This document shows, piece after piece, positions 25,322-35,599 of a stretch of 64,000 bases of DNA. Position 1 is the first letter of the stretch, and the number at the start of each line of letters is the position of its first letter. This DNA comes from Myxococcus terminator_A. Lineage in GTDB: Bacteria; Myxococcota; Myxococcia; Myxococcales; Myxococcaceae. The DNA lies in contig JBLZWL010000071.1 in NCBI GenBank assembly GCA_049194865.1, positions 248,001 through 312,000 on the forward strand, in the 5' to 3' direction. Under the pieces are notes generated by a model. It made no database searches. It was not told the origin of the DNA and worked only from the letters and a program-made list of their open reading frames with translations. The position numbers and the translations under genes were made by a program.

Positions 25322-27382
25322 CTACGCCTTGGCCTTGGCCAGCGTGGCCTTGGCCACCTTCACCACGTTGTCGACGGTGAAGCCGAACTTCTGCTGGAGC
25401 GCCTTGATGGGAGCGGACGCGCCGAAGCTGCGCATGGCGACGATGCCGCCATCGAAGCCGACCCAGCGCTCCCAGCCGAAGGCCGCGCCCTTCTCCACCG
25501 CGACGCGCGCGCGCACGGTGGGCGGCAGCACGCTGTCGCGGTACTCCTGGGGCTGCTGCTCGAACAGCTCCCACGAGGGCAGGCTGACGACGCGGGACTT
25601 GATGCCCTCGGCGGTGAGCTTGTCGTGGGCGTCCATGCACAGGGACACCTCGCTGCCGGTGCCGATGAGCACCACCTCGGGCTTGCCGCCCTCCGCGTCC
25701 GCCAGCACGTAGCCGCCCTTGGCGACGCCGGAGGCCGCGCCGTACTTGCTGCGGTCCACGGTGGGCACGGCCTGGCGGGTGAGCACGAGGACGACGGGGT
25801 GGCTCTTCTGCTGGCCGATGACCCGCCACGCCTCGACGACTTCGTTGGCGTCGGCGGGGCGCAGGACGATGAGGCCGGGGATGGCGCGCAGGCTGGCCAG
25901 CTGCTCCACGGGCTGGTGGGTGGGGCCGTCCTCGCCCAGGCCGATGGAGTCGTGCGTGAAGATGTGGAGCGCGGGCAGCTCCATCAGCGAGGACAGGCGG
26001 ATGGCGGGGCGCTCGTACTCACTGAAGATGAGGAACGTGGCGCCGTAGCCGCGCACCTTGCTGAGGCACAGGCCGTTGACGATGGAGCCCATCGCGTGCT
26101 CGCGCACACCGAAGTGGATGTTGCGGCCGGCCTGGTCGCCGGGCTTCATGGACTCGGAGCCGTTGATGTACGTCTTCGTGGACGGGTTGAGGTCGGCCGA
26201 GCCGCCCACCAGCCACGGGTGGTTCTTCGCGACGGCGTTGAGCACCTTGCCGCTGGACTCGCGGGTGGCCATGCCCTTGGCGTCGGCGGGGAACGTCGGC
26301 AGCTCGGAGTCCCAGCCCTTCGGCGCTTCACGGCGCTGCATGCGCGTCAGCTCGTCGGCCAGCTCGGGGAACTGCTTCTGGTACTCGACGAAGCGCGCGT
26401 CCCACTCCTCGCGCAGCTTCTTGCCGCGCGCGCCCATGCGGTCCTGGAAGCGCTCGCGCACGCCCTCGGGGACCAGGAACTTCGCGTCCTCGGGCCAGCC
26501 GTAGTTGCGCTTGGTGCCCTTGATCTCCTCGTCGCCGAGCGGCTCGCCGTGGGCCTTGGACGACCCCTGGAGCTTGGGCGCGCCGTAGGCAATCTGGGTG
26601 GTGACGATGATGAGGGTGGGCTTGCCCCGCAGCGTCTTGAATGCGTGGAGGGACTCGCCCAGGACGGTCAAGTCATTGGCGTCCGGGACGCGCAGCACGC
26701 GCCAGCCGTAGCCCTCGAAGCGGCGGCCCACGTCCTCGGTGAAGGCCAGGTCGGTGCTGCCGTCGATGGAGATGTGGTTGGAGTCGTAGAGCCAGCAGAG
26801 GTTGGGCAGCTGGAGGTGGCCGGCGATGGACGCGGCCTCGGACGCGACGCCTTCCATGAGGTCGCCGTCGCCGCAGATGGCGTAGACGTCATGGGAGAAC
26901 ATCTCGAAGCCGGGCTTGTTGAAGTGGCCGGCGAGCCAGCGGCTGGCGATGGCCATGCCCACGCTGTTGGCGACGCCCTGGCCCAGGGGACCGGTGGTCG
27001 TCTCCACGCCGCTGGTCCACCGGTACTCGGGGTGGCCGGGAGTGGACGAGTCCAGCTGACGGAACTTCTGGATGTCCTCGAGCGACACGCTGAGGGCGTC
27101 TTCGATTTTGTAGTCGCGGGTGACGCGCTTGACGCCGGCCAGGTGGAGCAGGGCGTAGAGCAGCATGGACGCGTGGCCGTTGGAGAGGATGAACCTGTCG
27201 CGGTCGGGCCAGATGGGGTGGGACGGGTCATACCGGAGCTCTTGCTGCCAGAGCTGGTAGGCGACGGGGGCCAGGGACATGGGCGCCCCCGGGTGGCCCG
27301 AGTGGGCTTGCTGTACCGCATCCATGGCCAGGGTGCGGATGGTGTTGATGCTCAGCACGTCCTGCTGATTGTCGGTCGTCAT
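25322..27382 (-). CDS. tkt: Transketolase
   Basis: 686 residues, the normal length. The start at 27382 (MTTDNQQDVLSINTIRTLAMDAVQQ) has a GAGGA ribosome site; the frame is open further upstream but without family similarity. Thiamine-diphosphate enzyme motifs: HSGHPG at 27-32, GPLGQGVANSVGMA at 131-144, and the ThDP/Mg motif GDGDLMEG at 171-178 ending in N about 30 residues later. The central pyrimidine domain and the C-terminal domain are both present. It transfers two-carbon ketol units between sugar phosphates in the non-oxidative pentose phosphate pathway, supplying ribose-5-phosphate and erythrose-4-phosphate. It is a single gene; the MoxR/VWA pair upstream on the same strand is 150 bp away. 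Confidence 0.96.
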   Translation of the reverse strand: MTTDNQQDVLSINTIRTLAMDAVQQAHSGHPGAPMSLAPVAYQLWQQELRYDPSHPIWPDRDRFILSNGHASMLLYALLHLAGVKRVTRDYKIEDALSVSLEDIQKFRQLDSSTPGHPEYRWTSGVETTTGPLGQGVANSVGMAIASRWLAGHFNKPGFEMFSHDVYAICGDGDLMEGVASEAASIAGHLQLPNLCWLYDSNHISIDGSTDLAFTEDVGRRFEGYGWRVLRVPDANDLTVLGESLHAFKTLRGKPTLIIVTTQIAYGAPKLQGSSKAHGEPLGDEEIKGTKRNYGWPEDAKFLVPEGVRERFQDRMGARGKKLREEWDARFVEYQKQFPELADELTRMQRREAPKGWDSELPTFPADAKGMATRESSGKVLNAVAKNHPWLVGGSADLNPSTKTYINGSESMKPGDQAGRNIHFGVREHAMGSIVNGLCLSKVRGYGATFLIFSEYERPAIRLSSLMELPALHIFTHDSIGLGEDGPTHQPVEQLASLRAIPGLIVLRPADANEVVEAWRVIGQQKSHPVVLVLTRQAVPTVDRSKYGAASGVAKGGYVLADAEGGKPEVVLIGTGSEVSLCMDAHDKLTAEGIKSRVVSLPSWELFEQQPQEYRDSVLPPTVRARVAVEKGAAFGWERWVGFDGGIVAMRSFGASAPIKALQQKFGFTVDNVVKVAKATLAKAKA

Positions 27383-27531
27383 AAGGTCCTCGTGCTCCGG
27401 GCTCTCGTGGGGCGCACCATGCCGTAACTGGAGGCGGTGCGCCGCACGAAACGAGAGCCCTCGGCCGCCCGCCGTCTTGCAGTCCACGCGCCCCGGGAAT
27501 TCCCCGCCCCCGAAGGAGGGCGGGAGTGACT

Positions 27532-28740
27532 TCAGCGCCGCGCCGCCGCGCCCTTCACGGTGCGCCCGCGAGTCAGGTGGGCCACGGCCTCACCCAGTCC
27601 CTCCACGGTGAGGGAGAACATGGGGAACACCTGGGCCACCATCGCGATGGAGCCCGAGCGCCACGAGCCCATCGGCTCCGGGTTGAGCCACACGTTGCGC
27701 TCGAAGTGCTGGGCCAGCTGCATCAGCCACGTCAGCCCTTCCTGTCCGTCCGCCTTGTAGCGCCCGTCCGCGTCCGTGCGGATGGCCAGCTCGTACGGGG
27801 CCATGGAGGCATCGCCCACCATGACGAGCTTGTGGTGCCGTCCCACCTGCGCCACCAGCTCCGGCACCGTCATGCCGCCGGTGAGCTGCGGCGTGGCGTA
27901 GAGCTTTCCGTAGACGCAGTTGTGAAAGTAATACGTTCGCAATTCCTTGAAGTGCGTGGCCTGGCTCGCGACGGAGAACAGCCGGCTCATCACCGCGGCG
28001 TACGGGTCCATGGAGCCGCCCACGTCCATGGCCAGCACCACGCGGGTGTTGGGCCTGCGCGGAGGCCGCGTCACGACTTCCAGTTCGCCCGCGTTGCGCG
28101 CGGTGGCGGAGATGCTCTCGTCGATGTCCAGCTCGTCCGGAGCCCCATCGCGAGCGAAGGCGCGCAGCTTGCGCAGCGCCACGGCCATCTGCCGCGTGTC
28201 GAGCACCAGGTCATCGCGGTAGCCCGCGTACCTGCGAGCCCCCGCCTGCATCATCGCCATGCCCTGCTTGCCGCCGGCCTTGCCGCCCACGCGCATGCCG
28301 CCGCGCGAGAAGCCGTTGTTGCCGAACGGTGAGGTGCCGCCGGTGCCAATCCACCGGTTGCCGCCGTCGTGGCGTTCCTTCTGTTCGCGCAGGCGCTCCT
28401 CGAACAGGCGACGAATCTCCTCGGGGTCCAGCGCCTCCAGCAGCGCCATCTCCTCGGGCGTCAGCTGCGGCCGCTCGCGCGCTTCCTCCAGCCAGGACAT
28501 CAGCTCTTGAGTCAGCTCCAGGCCCGCGGTCTCCACGCCCTGGAAGTGGGAGAGGAAGGCCTGGTCGAACGAGTCCAGCTGCGTCTCCGAGTGGACCAGG
28601 AGCGCGCGCGCCACGTGGTAGAAGCCGTCGAGGCTGCTGTCATGGAGGCCCGCTTTCAAGGCCCCCGCAAGGGCGAGCGCCTCCTGCGCGCCCACCTTCA
28701 CGCCCCGTCGTCGCAGCTCGTAGAAGAATGGCAGGAACAT
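27532..28740 (-). CDS. VWA-domain (CoxE-like) partner of MoxR
   Basis: 402 residues, soluble. The N-terminal half is helical and charged, with a Gly-rich linker around 126-160. The C-terminal half is a von Willebrand factor A domain with an altered MIDAS, D239-V-G-G-S243-M where DxSxS is usual, and the family-typical YYFHNCVYGKLY and NPEPMGSWRSGSIAMV segments. MoxR ATPase plus CoxE-like VWA pairs act as chaperones that insert metals or remodel protein complexes. The gene follows the MoxR gene with a 3-bp gap, so they form one operon. The client is unknown; no cox or other metal-enzyme genes are adjacent. Confidence 0.9.
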   Translation of the reverse strand: MFLPFFYELRRRGVKVGAQEALALAGALKAGLHDSSLDGFYHVARALLVHSETQLDSFDQAFLSHFQGVETAGLELTQELMSWLEEARERPQLTPEEMALLEALDPEEIRRLFEERLREQKERHDGGNRWIGTGGTSPFGNNGFSRGGMRVGGKAGGKQGMAMMQAGARRYAGYRDDLVLDTRQMAVALRKLRAFARDGAPDELDIDESISATARNAGELEVVTRPPRRPNTRVVLAMDVGGSMDPYAAVMSRLFSVASQATHFKELRTYYFHNCVYGKLYATPQLTGGMTVPELVAQVGRHHKLVMVGDASMAPYELAIRTDADGRYKADGQEGLTWLMQLAQHFERNVWLNPEPMGSWRSGSIAMVAQVFPMFSLTVEGLGEAVAHLTRGRTVKGAAARR

Positions 28741-28743
28741 GGC

Positions 28744-29592
28744 TCAGGCCCGTGAGCGACGGCCGCGCCCGAAGGCCTCCGCGACGGAGACCATGTCCTG
28801 CTCCTTCTTCAGCAGGGCGCCGAGGAACGGCAGGTTCTCGTCCAGCTTCAAGTCGTTGATGCCCTGGGCCTTGAGCACGGCAATCCAGTCGATGAGCTCG
28901 CTGGTGGAGGGCCGCTTGCGCAGGCGGGTGAGGCCGCGCAGCTCGTAGAAGACCTTGAGGGCCTGGTCGGCGAGCGCGGCGTCGAGCCCCGGGTGGTGCA
29001 CGTCGACGATGCGGCGCATGAGCTCCGCGTCGGGGAAGTCGATGAAGTGGAACACGCAGCGGCGCAGGAACGCGTCCGGCAGCTCCTTCTCGTTGTTGGA
29101 CGTAATCACGACGATGGGGCGGTGCTTCGCGGCCACCTCGTCGTTCGTCTCCGTCACGCGGAAGCGCATCCGGTCCAGCTCGTGGAGCAAATCGTTGGGG
29201 AACTCGAGGTCCGCCTTGTCGACCTCGTCGATGAGCAGCACGACGCGCTCGGGGGCGGAGAACGCCTCGCCCAGGGGGCCCATGCGGATGTATCGGCGGA
29301 TGTCTCGCACGTCGCCGTCGCCGAAGCGCGAGTCATACAGGCGCTGCACGGTGTCGTAGACATACAGGCCGTCCTGAGCGCGGGTGGTGCTCTTGACGTG
29401 CCAGGTGAGCAGCTTGTGGCCCAGGGCCTGGGCGATGGCCTCCGCCAGCAGCGTCTTGCCCGTGCCAGGCTCGCCCTTCACCAGCAGGGGGCGCTGGAGG
29501 GTGAGGGCGCAGTTGACGGCGGCCTGGAGGCCCTCGTGGGTCAGGTAGGAATCGGTGCCTCGGAAGCGGACGGAAGGAGGGGCCGGAGTCAT
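28744..29592 (-). CDS. MoxR-family AAA+ ATPase
   Basis: 282 residues. Walker A GEPGTGKT at 40-47 and Walker B LLIDEVDKAD from 119 are intact, as are sensor 1 (VVITSNNEKELPDAFLRRC) and the Arg finger (RRC). It is the first gene of a two-gene operon with the VWA protein (3-bp gap), the standard MoxR-VWA arrangement. MoxR proteins form ATP-driven hexamers that help assemble or activate specific complexes, working on clients recruited by the VWA subunit. The start ATG at 29592 has GGAGG about 7 bases upstream. Confidence 0.94.
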   Translation of the reverse strand: MTPAPPSVRFRGTDSYLTHEGLQAAVNCALTLQRPLLVKGEPGTGKTLLAEAIAQALGHKLLTWHVKSTTRAQDGLYVYDTVQRLYDSRFGDGDVRDIRRYIRMGPLGEAFSAPERVVLLIDEVDKADLEFPNDLLHELDRMRFRVTETNDEVAAKHRPIVVITSNNEKELPDAFLRRCVFHFIDFPDAELMRRIVDVHHPGLDAALADQALKVFYELRGLTRLRKRPSTSELIDWIAVLKAQGINDLKLDENLPFLGALLKKEQDMVSVAEAFGRGRRSRA

Positions 29593-30141
29593 GTTCCGCC
29601 TCCTTTAACATCCGGCGCGCCGCCGCGGGGGCCCGGGGCGGTACCTGGGAGGGGGCTGCTCGGCGGGCCCCTGCCCCTCCCTCCAGGGCACGTCAGACCC
29701 TTTGCCTATGGTCGTTCGTATCCCACTGGGTCCAAGGAATCCCGCCAGTCGCGTTCTTGGTGGGAATCCGAGTGCTGGGAGGCATGTGTCGTGGGTCATC
29801 CGTTCGTCGTGACGTTGTTGTTTGTATGGGCGCTCTCCTCGATGGTGCGCTCCTGCCCGACGGCGACCGCCCTGCTGTCCGAGCGTCCCGAGACGACGGT
29901 GGAGACGCAGGCTCCGACGGCACCCAAGGTGGTGGTGGAGACGGTGGAGACCGCCTCGCCGCCCCACGCCCGGGGCTGATACGTCTGTTTCAGGGGGGGC
30001 CCCTCGGTCTGAGTGCTCTTTTGAGCGCAGAACCTCGCGGAGGGGGCGGGAACGGGAAATCGCTCGCGAGATGACCGTTGGCGCGCGTCGTGCAGTGTAT
30101 TTCCTGTCGATAACCCAGGACGGCGTATATCCTCCCGGCAC
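29593..30141. other. Intergenic region holding one candidate small gene
   Basis: 549 bp between the divergent MoxR gene and the Cys/His protein gene. Apart from the possible 62-codon ORF listed next, I see no gene. The last 60 bases before 30142 are AT-richer and probably carry the promoter of the Cys/His gene. Confidence 0.4.
29791..29979 (+). CDS. Possible 62-residue membrane or exported peptide
   Basis: GTG start with a GGGAGG ribosome site 8 bases upstream. The translation has a hydrophobic stretch HPFVVTLLFVWALSSMV (about 4-20) followed by a Thr/Val/Glu-rich tail (SERPETTVETQAPTAPKVVVETVE). This could be a small membrane protein or a cleaved signal plus short secreted tail. No homologue is recognised. 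Support is limited to start-site quality and the ordered hydrophobic-then-polar layout. Confidence 0.35.
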   Translation: MGHPFVVTLLFVWALSSMVRSCPTATALLSERPETTVETQAPTAPKVVVETVETASPPHARG

Positions 30142-30813
30142 ATGTCCATTGCGAATGAGCTTGGAGAGATGTTCCGGCGCGAGCTGCAGTCCCAGCTGGT
30201 GCCTTTGCAGCAGGCGGTGAATCGGTTGGAGGAGGGCCTTGAGGCCCTGGACATGCTGCGTTCAGTGACGTTCCGGTTGGCGCCGCTGACCAGCCGGTTG
30301 GGTGCGCTGGCGGGAGTTCGTCCTGCGGCGACGACGCGGCAGGCTGCGACGACGCGGCAGCCGGCGACGCGGCAGCCGGCGACGCGGCAGGCGGCGGTGT
30401 TGCCGGCTCCGGCGGCGAAGCGTGGCAAGCCGGGTCGTCGTCCGACGGCGCAGGTGGAGTTGCCGCTGGTGGCGACGCGGGGTGCGGCGGCGAAGGCGGC
30501 GCCGGCTCCGGTGGCGCGTGGCGCGAAGACGGCGGATGGCTCGCGTTCGTGCGCCATCATCGGCTGCAAGCGTCCCAGCCGTTCGAAGGGGTATTGCTCG
30601 GCGCACTACCAGAAGCTGCGGTTGCTGATGCGCACGGACCGTCGTCCGACGGCGTGGGTGGATGACGCCCGGCCGCAGTCGGTGCAGGACGTGAAGCTGC
30701 CGCGTGGTCGTGCGGCGAGCAAGGCGCTGCAGGAGGCGCAGCCGGTGGCCGCGAAGCGTGGAGCTTCCCGGTCCAAGACGGCGGCGCGTGGCAAGAAGGG
30801 CAGGATGGCGTAG
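30142..30813 (+). CDS. Cys/His zinc-motif protein with basic low-complexity tails
   Basis: 223 residues. It starts with an amphipathic coiled coil (about 1-60), followed by a short repetitive stretch (TTRQAATTRQPATRQPATRQ; the DNA has GCGACGCGGCAG-type repeats at 30330-30395), then an Arg/Lys/Ala linker. A compact metal-site candidate C-A-I-I-G-C-x8-C-x2-H reads CAIIGCKRPSRSKGYCSAHY (about 134-153). A basic tail rich in KRG and RGKKG ends the protein. The layout (oligomerising helix, small zinc knuckle, basic AT-hook-like arms) suggests a nucleic-acid-binding or chromosome-associated protein. Related proteins occur in other myxobacteria to my knowledge, without a firm function. Confidence 0.78.
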   Translation: MSIANELGEMFRRELQSQLVPLQQAVNRLEEGLEALDMLRSVTFRLAPLTSRLGALAGVRPAATTRQAATTRQPATRQPATRQAAVLPAPAAKRGKPGRRPTAQVELPLVATRGAAAKAAPAPVARGAKTADGSRSCAIIGCKRPSRSKGYCSAHYQKLRLLMRTDRRPTAWVDDARPQSVQDVKLPRGRAASKALQEAQPVAAKRGASRSKTAARGKKGRMA

Positions 30814-31301
30814 CTGAGCGGAGTCGCGACGCTTTCGCGCTCCTGCTCGCTGTCCATTCGAGGTGGGCTCCCGAAGAGAGGGAGCCCGCCGCCCCGCTCG
30901 AGTGTCCCTGAGGAGGGCCGCTGCGCGAGGCGTGTATCCGAATCCTGGTTTTTCTCCGGTCCGGAGGCCCTGTCTCCCGAGGCTGGAGGCGCGCCAGTCC
31001 GAGAGCGCCATGGGCGTTGCTTCCGGTCCAGCGGTCTGGCCTCCGAGGCGGCAGGCGCGCCAGGGTGAGCGCGGCGCTGCTGTGAGGCGATGTGCTCGGG
31101 TGCAAGGCCGAGGACGCGCATGGGTGTGCGGCGCGCCTGCCCGAGGTGTGTGCGGAGTGTGCCGTCGTGAGCGAGGTGGCGTGCGCCGAACACCCGGTTC
31201 ACGAGGGAGGGAGAGCGTCATCCAGGCGGGCGGGTGGATGGCGGACAGGCGGGTGCGCGCTTCCGTTGACAGCTTGGGGCTGGTGATGGGATTCGGGCGC
31301 C
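30814..31301. other. Intergenic region without a supported gene
   Basis: 488 bp between two plus-strand genes. Open frames on both strands here are long but have no ribosome sites and repetitive Arg/Pro-rich translations. It contains the imperfect duplication listed next. A TTGACA at 31266-31271 sits only 31 bp before the next ATG, allowing a leaderless or very short 5' UTR. Confidence 0.45.
30955..31076. repeat. Imperfect direct repeat of about 57 bp, two copies
   Basis: The segments at about 30955-31009 and 31020-31076 share the order CCGGTCC, then CTCCCGAGG or CTCCGAGG, then AGGCGCGCCAG and GAGCGC. The start-to-start distance is about 65 bp. It lies in non-coding DNA; its role is unknown. 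Confidence 0.4.
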
Positions 31302-31832
31302 ATGAGTGAGCAAGGCTATCCAGTCACCGTGGCGGTGCGGCGTCCCGATGGGCACGTGGAGCAGGTGCGAGTCGGCACGGCGTTCAAGAATGAAGAAGGC
31401 TTCACGCTGAGGATGGGCGAGCTGTCCATCGGCGGGACGCCGGATGCGGCCTCCGCGGCGCCTCGTCGCGCGGCGGCGCCGAGTAGCGGCGGCGGTGGTG
31501 GTGGCGGGGACGGAATGGTCTTCCCGAACTACGGCCGCAGCAAGGGTGCGCCGGTCGCGGGCGCGAGCATGCAGGACCTGGAGTTCTACGCGAACGGCGC
31601 GCGCCGCTCGCTGAACGACCCGAGCAAGTCGCGCTGGCACGACAAGGAGCGCCAGCTGCTCTCGGCCATCGAGGCGGAGATCGGTCGGCAGCAGGGCGGA
31701 GGCGGTGGTGGTGGCAACGAGGGCTACGACAATCGTGGTGGCGGTGGAGGTGGCGGCTACGGCGGTCGTGGTGGCGGTGGCTACCAGGATGACGTCCCGC
31801 CGCCGGGCGATGACGACAACATCCCGTTCTGA
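31302..31832 (+). CDS. Glycine-rich protein with an SSB-like acidic tip
   Basis: 176 residues. The N-terminal part (1-45) is beta-rich. A Gly run leads into a middle domain (about 72-127: FPNYGRSKGAPVAG then LEFYANGARRSL and RWHDKERQLLSAIEAEIGRQ) that resembles DUF3820-like FGKYKG proteins. A second Gly/Tyr/Arg-rich linker follows, ending DDDNIPF. That last segment matches the conserved C-terminal tip of bacterial single-stranded DNA-binding protein, yet I see no OB-fold SSB domain. It may dock onto SSB partners or mimic SSB. Start ATG 31302 has no ribosome site; with TTGACA at 31266 a leaderless transcript is possible. Confidence 0.8.
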   Translation: MSEQGYPVTVAVRRPDGHVEQVRVGTAFKNEEGFTLRMGELSIGGTPDAASAAPRRAAAPSSGGGGGGGDGMVFPNYGRSKGAPVAGASMQDLEFYANGARRSLNDPSKSRWHDKERQLLSAIEAEIGRQQGGGGGGGNEGYDNRGGGGGGGYGGRGGGGYQDDVPPPGDDDNIPF

Positions 31833-32044
31833 AGTGGAGTAGCGGGCACCCTGTCACGGGGTGCTCGCGGGACAGGACACGGGCACCGTGCGAACCACGG
31901 TGTCCGGACCGTCTCGGGTGTGGCGAACACGGAGGCGTGAGGACGTCCGCGCCGTGTCCTGTGGCCCATCGGTTCATCGCAGTGGCGCGCCCCGCGCCCC
32001 GGTCGGGCCAGTCTTCTCCACGAGGCCAAGAGGCGGACCGTCAG

Positions 32045-32217
32045 CTTCAATCCGAGGCGAGAGCCTCCCGAGTGAAGTTCGAGCCCGGGGCCAGAGCTCC
32101 GCGTCACCGTCACTTCAAGCCGAGGCACGAAGTTCGAGCCCGAGGCCAGAGCTCCGCGTCACCTTCACTTCAACCCGAGGCGTGAAGTTCGAGCCCGGGC
32201 CAGGGCTCCAAGTCACC

Positions 32218-32233
<16 letters not shown>
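32045..32233. repeat. Tandem repeat of 55-bp period, about 3.4 copies
   Basis: Units begin with GAAGTTCGAGCCCG at 32074, 32129 and 32184, exactly 55 bp apart, with the shared interior CCAGAGCTCCGCGTCACC and CACTTCAA-CCGAGGC. A partial unit ends just before 32074. The last unit runs into the 3' end of the opposing histidine kinase gene (stop at 32218). Confidence 0.75.
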
Positions 32234-33999
<1,766 letters not shown>

Positions 34000-34241
34000 G
34001 GGCCCACATGCTCCGGGAAGCAGTCGACTTCACGGAGGCTGAAGGCTTCCGGCTCGGTCTGGAAACCGGAAGGCGCCCACGCCCGTAGCAATGTGGGGTG
34101 GGTCGCGGATGTCTCGGCACTGGGAGTGAGCAATCACTTGCAACACAGGGGTTTCCCTGAGCGCGCCGCCCGCTTCGAGTGGAGTCGCCGCGCACGGAAA
34201 GTAAATGTATCGCCGAGGCTGCTTCGGAAATGTCGCAAAGT

Positions 34242-34327
34242 GCTTCATTTTTGAAGCGCAGCCGCCTCTCCAGTAAATCCATGGGATTGCCCCGTTGAAA
34301 GGGCGCCAGGGGCTTCAAAGGTGAAGC
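34242..34327. promoter_or_regulatory. Two copies of GCTTCA-N4-TGAAGC, 70 bp apart
   Basis: Palindromes at 34242-34257 (spacer TTTT) and 34312-34327 (spacer AAGG) share both 6-bp arms. They lie 121-206 bp before the FabH-like start in a 448-bp intergenic region (34000-34447) that is otherwise free of genes and locally AT-rich. Centres exactly 70 bp apart suggest paired operator sites for a dimeric regulator. Confidence 0.5.
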
Positions 34328-34447
34328 CACTTCCGGCGGAGTGGACCGTCATTTCAAGGGCTTCGTTTCTGGCGTGAATCCTGCTCGACAGAACGGGCCA
34401 GGGAATCCCTCCCATCCGGCGTCGCGGTGAAAAGACGAGGCCATGAA

Positions 34448-35560
34448 ATGACACCCAATGTCTGTGTCGTCGGAGCCGGGGCTTTCGTTCCATCGCGTCG
34501 GGTGAGCAATGCGCGCATCTCACGAGCCATCCCCGGGTGGCCGGCGGAGCGCATCGAGGAGAAGCTGGGTATCCGTGAGCGGCGCTTCCTCTGGGACATC
34601 GACGAGGCGACGGGCCGCGCGGTGCCTCCGCCGGAGGACGACGGCCACATCTACCCCGCCACGAACACGGACATGTGCGAGGTGGCGCTGCGCAAGGCGC
34701 TGACGAACTCGGGCGTGGACGCGGGGGAGTTGGACGCGCTCTTCGTCGTGACGTGCACGCCGGACGCGCCGCACTTCAACCACGACGCCATGCAACTGCA
34801 CCACCGGCTGGGGCTGAGGGAGGACGCGTTCGCGCTGGTGGTGGATGACGGGTGTGGTGGCACGACGTACGTGTTGGACCTGGTGAAGAAGATGATGGAC
34901 GGGGGCCGCTTCCGCTCGGTGGCGGTGGTGGCGTCGGCCTTCACCTCGCCGCTGGTGAACCGGGAGGTGTACCTGGACGAGCTGCCTCCGGGGCCGGGCC
35001 GGGCGAAGACGCTCCAGGGCTACCTCTCCATGTACGTGTTCGGGGACGGGGCGGGCGCGGTGGTGCTCCAGACGAAGCAGGACGCTCCGGCAGGAGCGGG
35101 CATCCTCGCCTCGTTCTCGGGCAACGCGCACGGGGACCTGGTCATCCGGAAGGGGGGCGGGGTGTTGAAGCTCCCCTACCAGCCAGGTCGGTCTCGTCCC
35201 GCGGACATGGCCTTCGTGGTGGATGGGTTTCGCGTGGCGCGCAGCTACCCGGAGTACATGCAGAAGTGCCTGGACACGGTGTTGAGTCCCAGACCCGAGC
35301 TGAAGGGTGAGGTGAAGCGGTACTACTTTCACCAACCCAACAAGCGGGTGATGGATGCCTTCGTGACGCGGGCGGGGCTGTCGCCGGAGGCGGTTGCTTG
35401 CAATGTTGACTTGTATGGAAACACGTCGGCGGCGGGGATGCTCATCCTGCTGGCGGAGGACCTGGAGGCGGGTCGCGTGCGACTGGGTGCGGGGGACATA
35501 GTGTTGGTGGCGGCCGTTGGAGCGAATATCCACTACGGCGCGCAGTTGATTCGGCTGTAA
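34448..35560 (+). CDS. FabH-like 3-oxoacyl-ACP synthase III
   Basis: A 370-residue thiolase-fold condensing enzyme. The expected FabH triad is present: Cys136 in DDGCGGTT, His295 in YYFHQPNKR and Asn325 in DLYGNTSAAG. The family ending (GDIVLVAAVGANIHYGA) is also kept. The DDGCGG context differs from ACSG of housekeeping FabH, and no other fatty-acid genes are adjacent. It may therefore serve a special pathway (branched acyl, secondary metabolite or quorum-like signal); this is inference. ATG at 34448 is preferred over 34427/34443 starts because it begins directly at the TPNVCVVGAGAFVP strand. A DUF2378 gene follows 39 bp downstream. Confidence 0.9.
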   Translation: MTPNVCVVGAGAFVPSRRVSNARISRAIPGWPAERIEEKLGIRERRFLWDIDEATGRAVPPPEDDGHIYPATNTDMCEVALRKALTNSGVDAGELDALFVVTCTPDAPHFNHDAMQLHHRLGLREDAFALVVDDGCGGTTYVLDLVKKMMDGGRFRSVAVVASAFTSPLVNREVYLDELPPGPGRAKTLQGYLSMYVFGDGAGAVVLQTKQDAPAGAGILASFSGNAHGDLVIRKGGGVLKLPYQPGRSRPADMAFVVDGFRVARSYPEYMQKCLDTVLSPRPELKGEVKRYYFHQPNKRVMDAFVTRAGLSPEAVACNVDLYGNTSAAGMLILLAEDLEAGRVRLGAGDIVLVAAVGANIHYGAQLIRL

Positions 35561-35599
35561 ACTTCGAGTGCCTCCTTCCCCCCGTGGAGACACCGTTTG

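Noticed and set aside
34100..34140. Sigma-54 promoter before the FabH-like gene
   Set aside because: The GGCAC and GC elements are separated by 12 rather than 10 bases.
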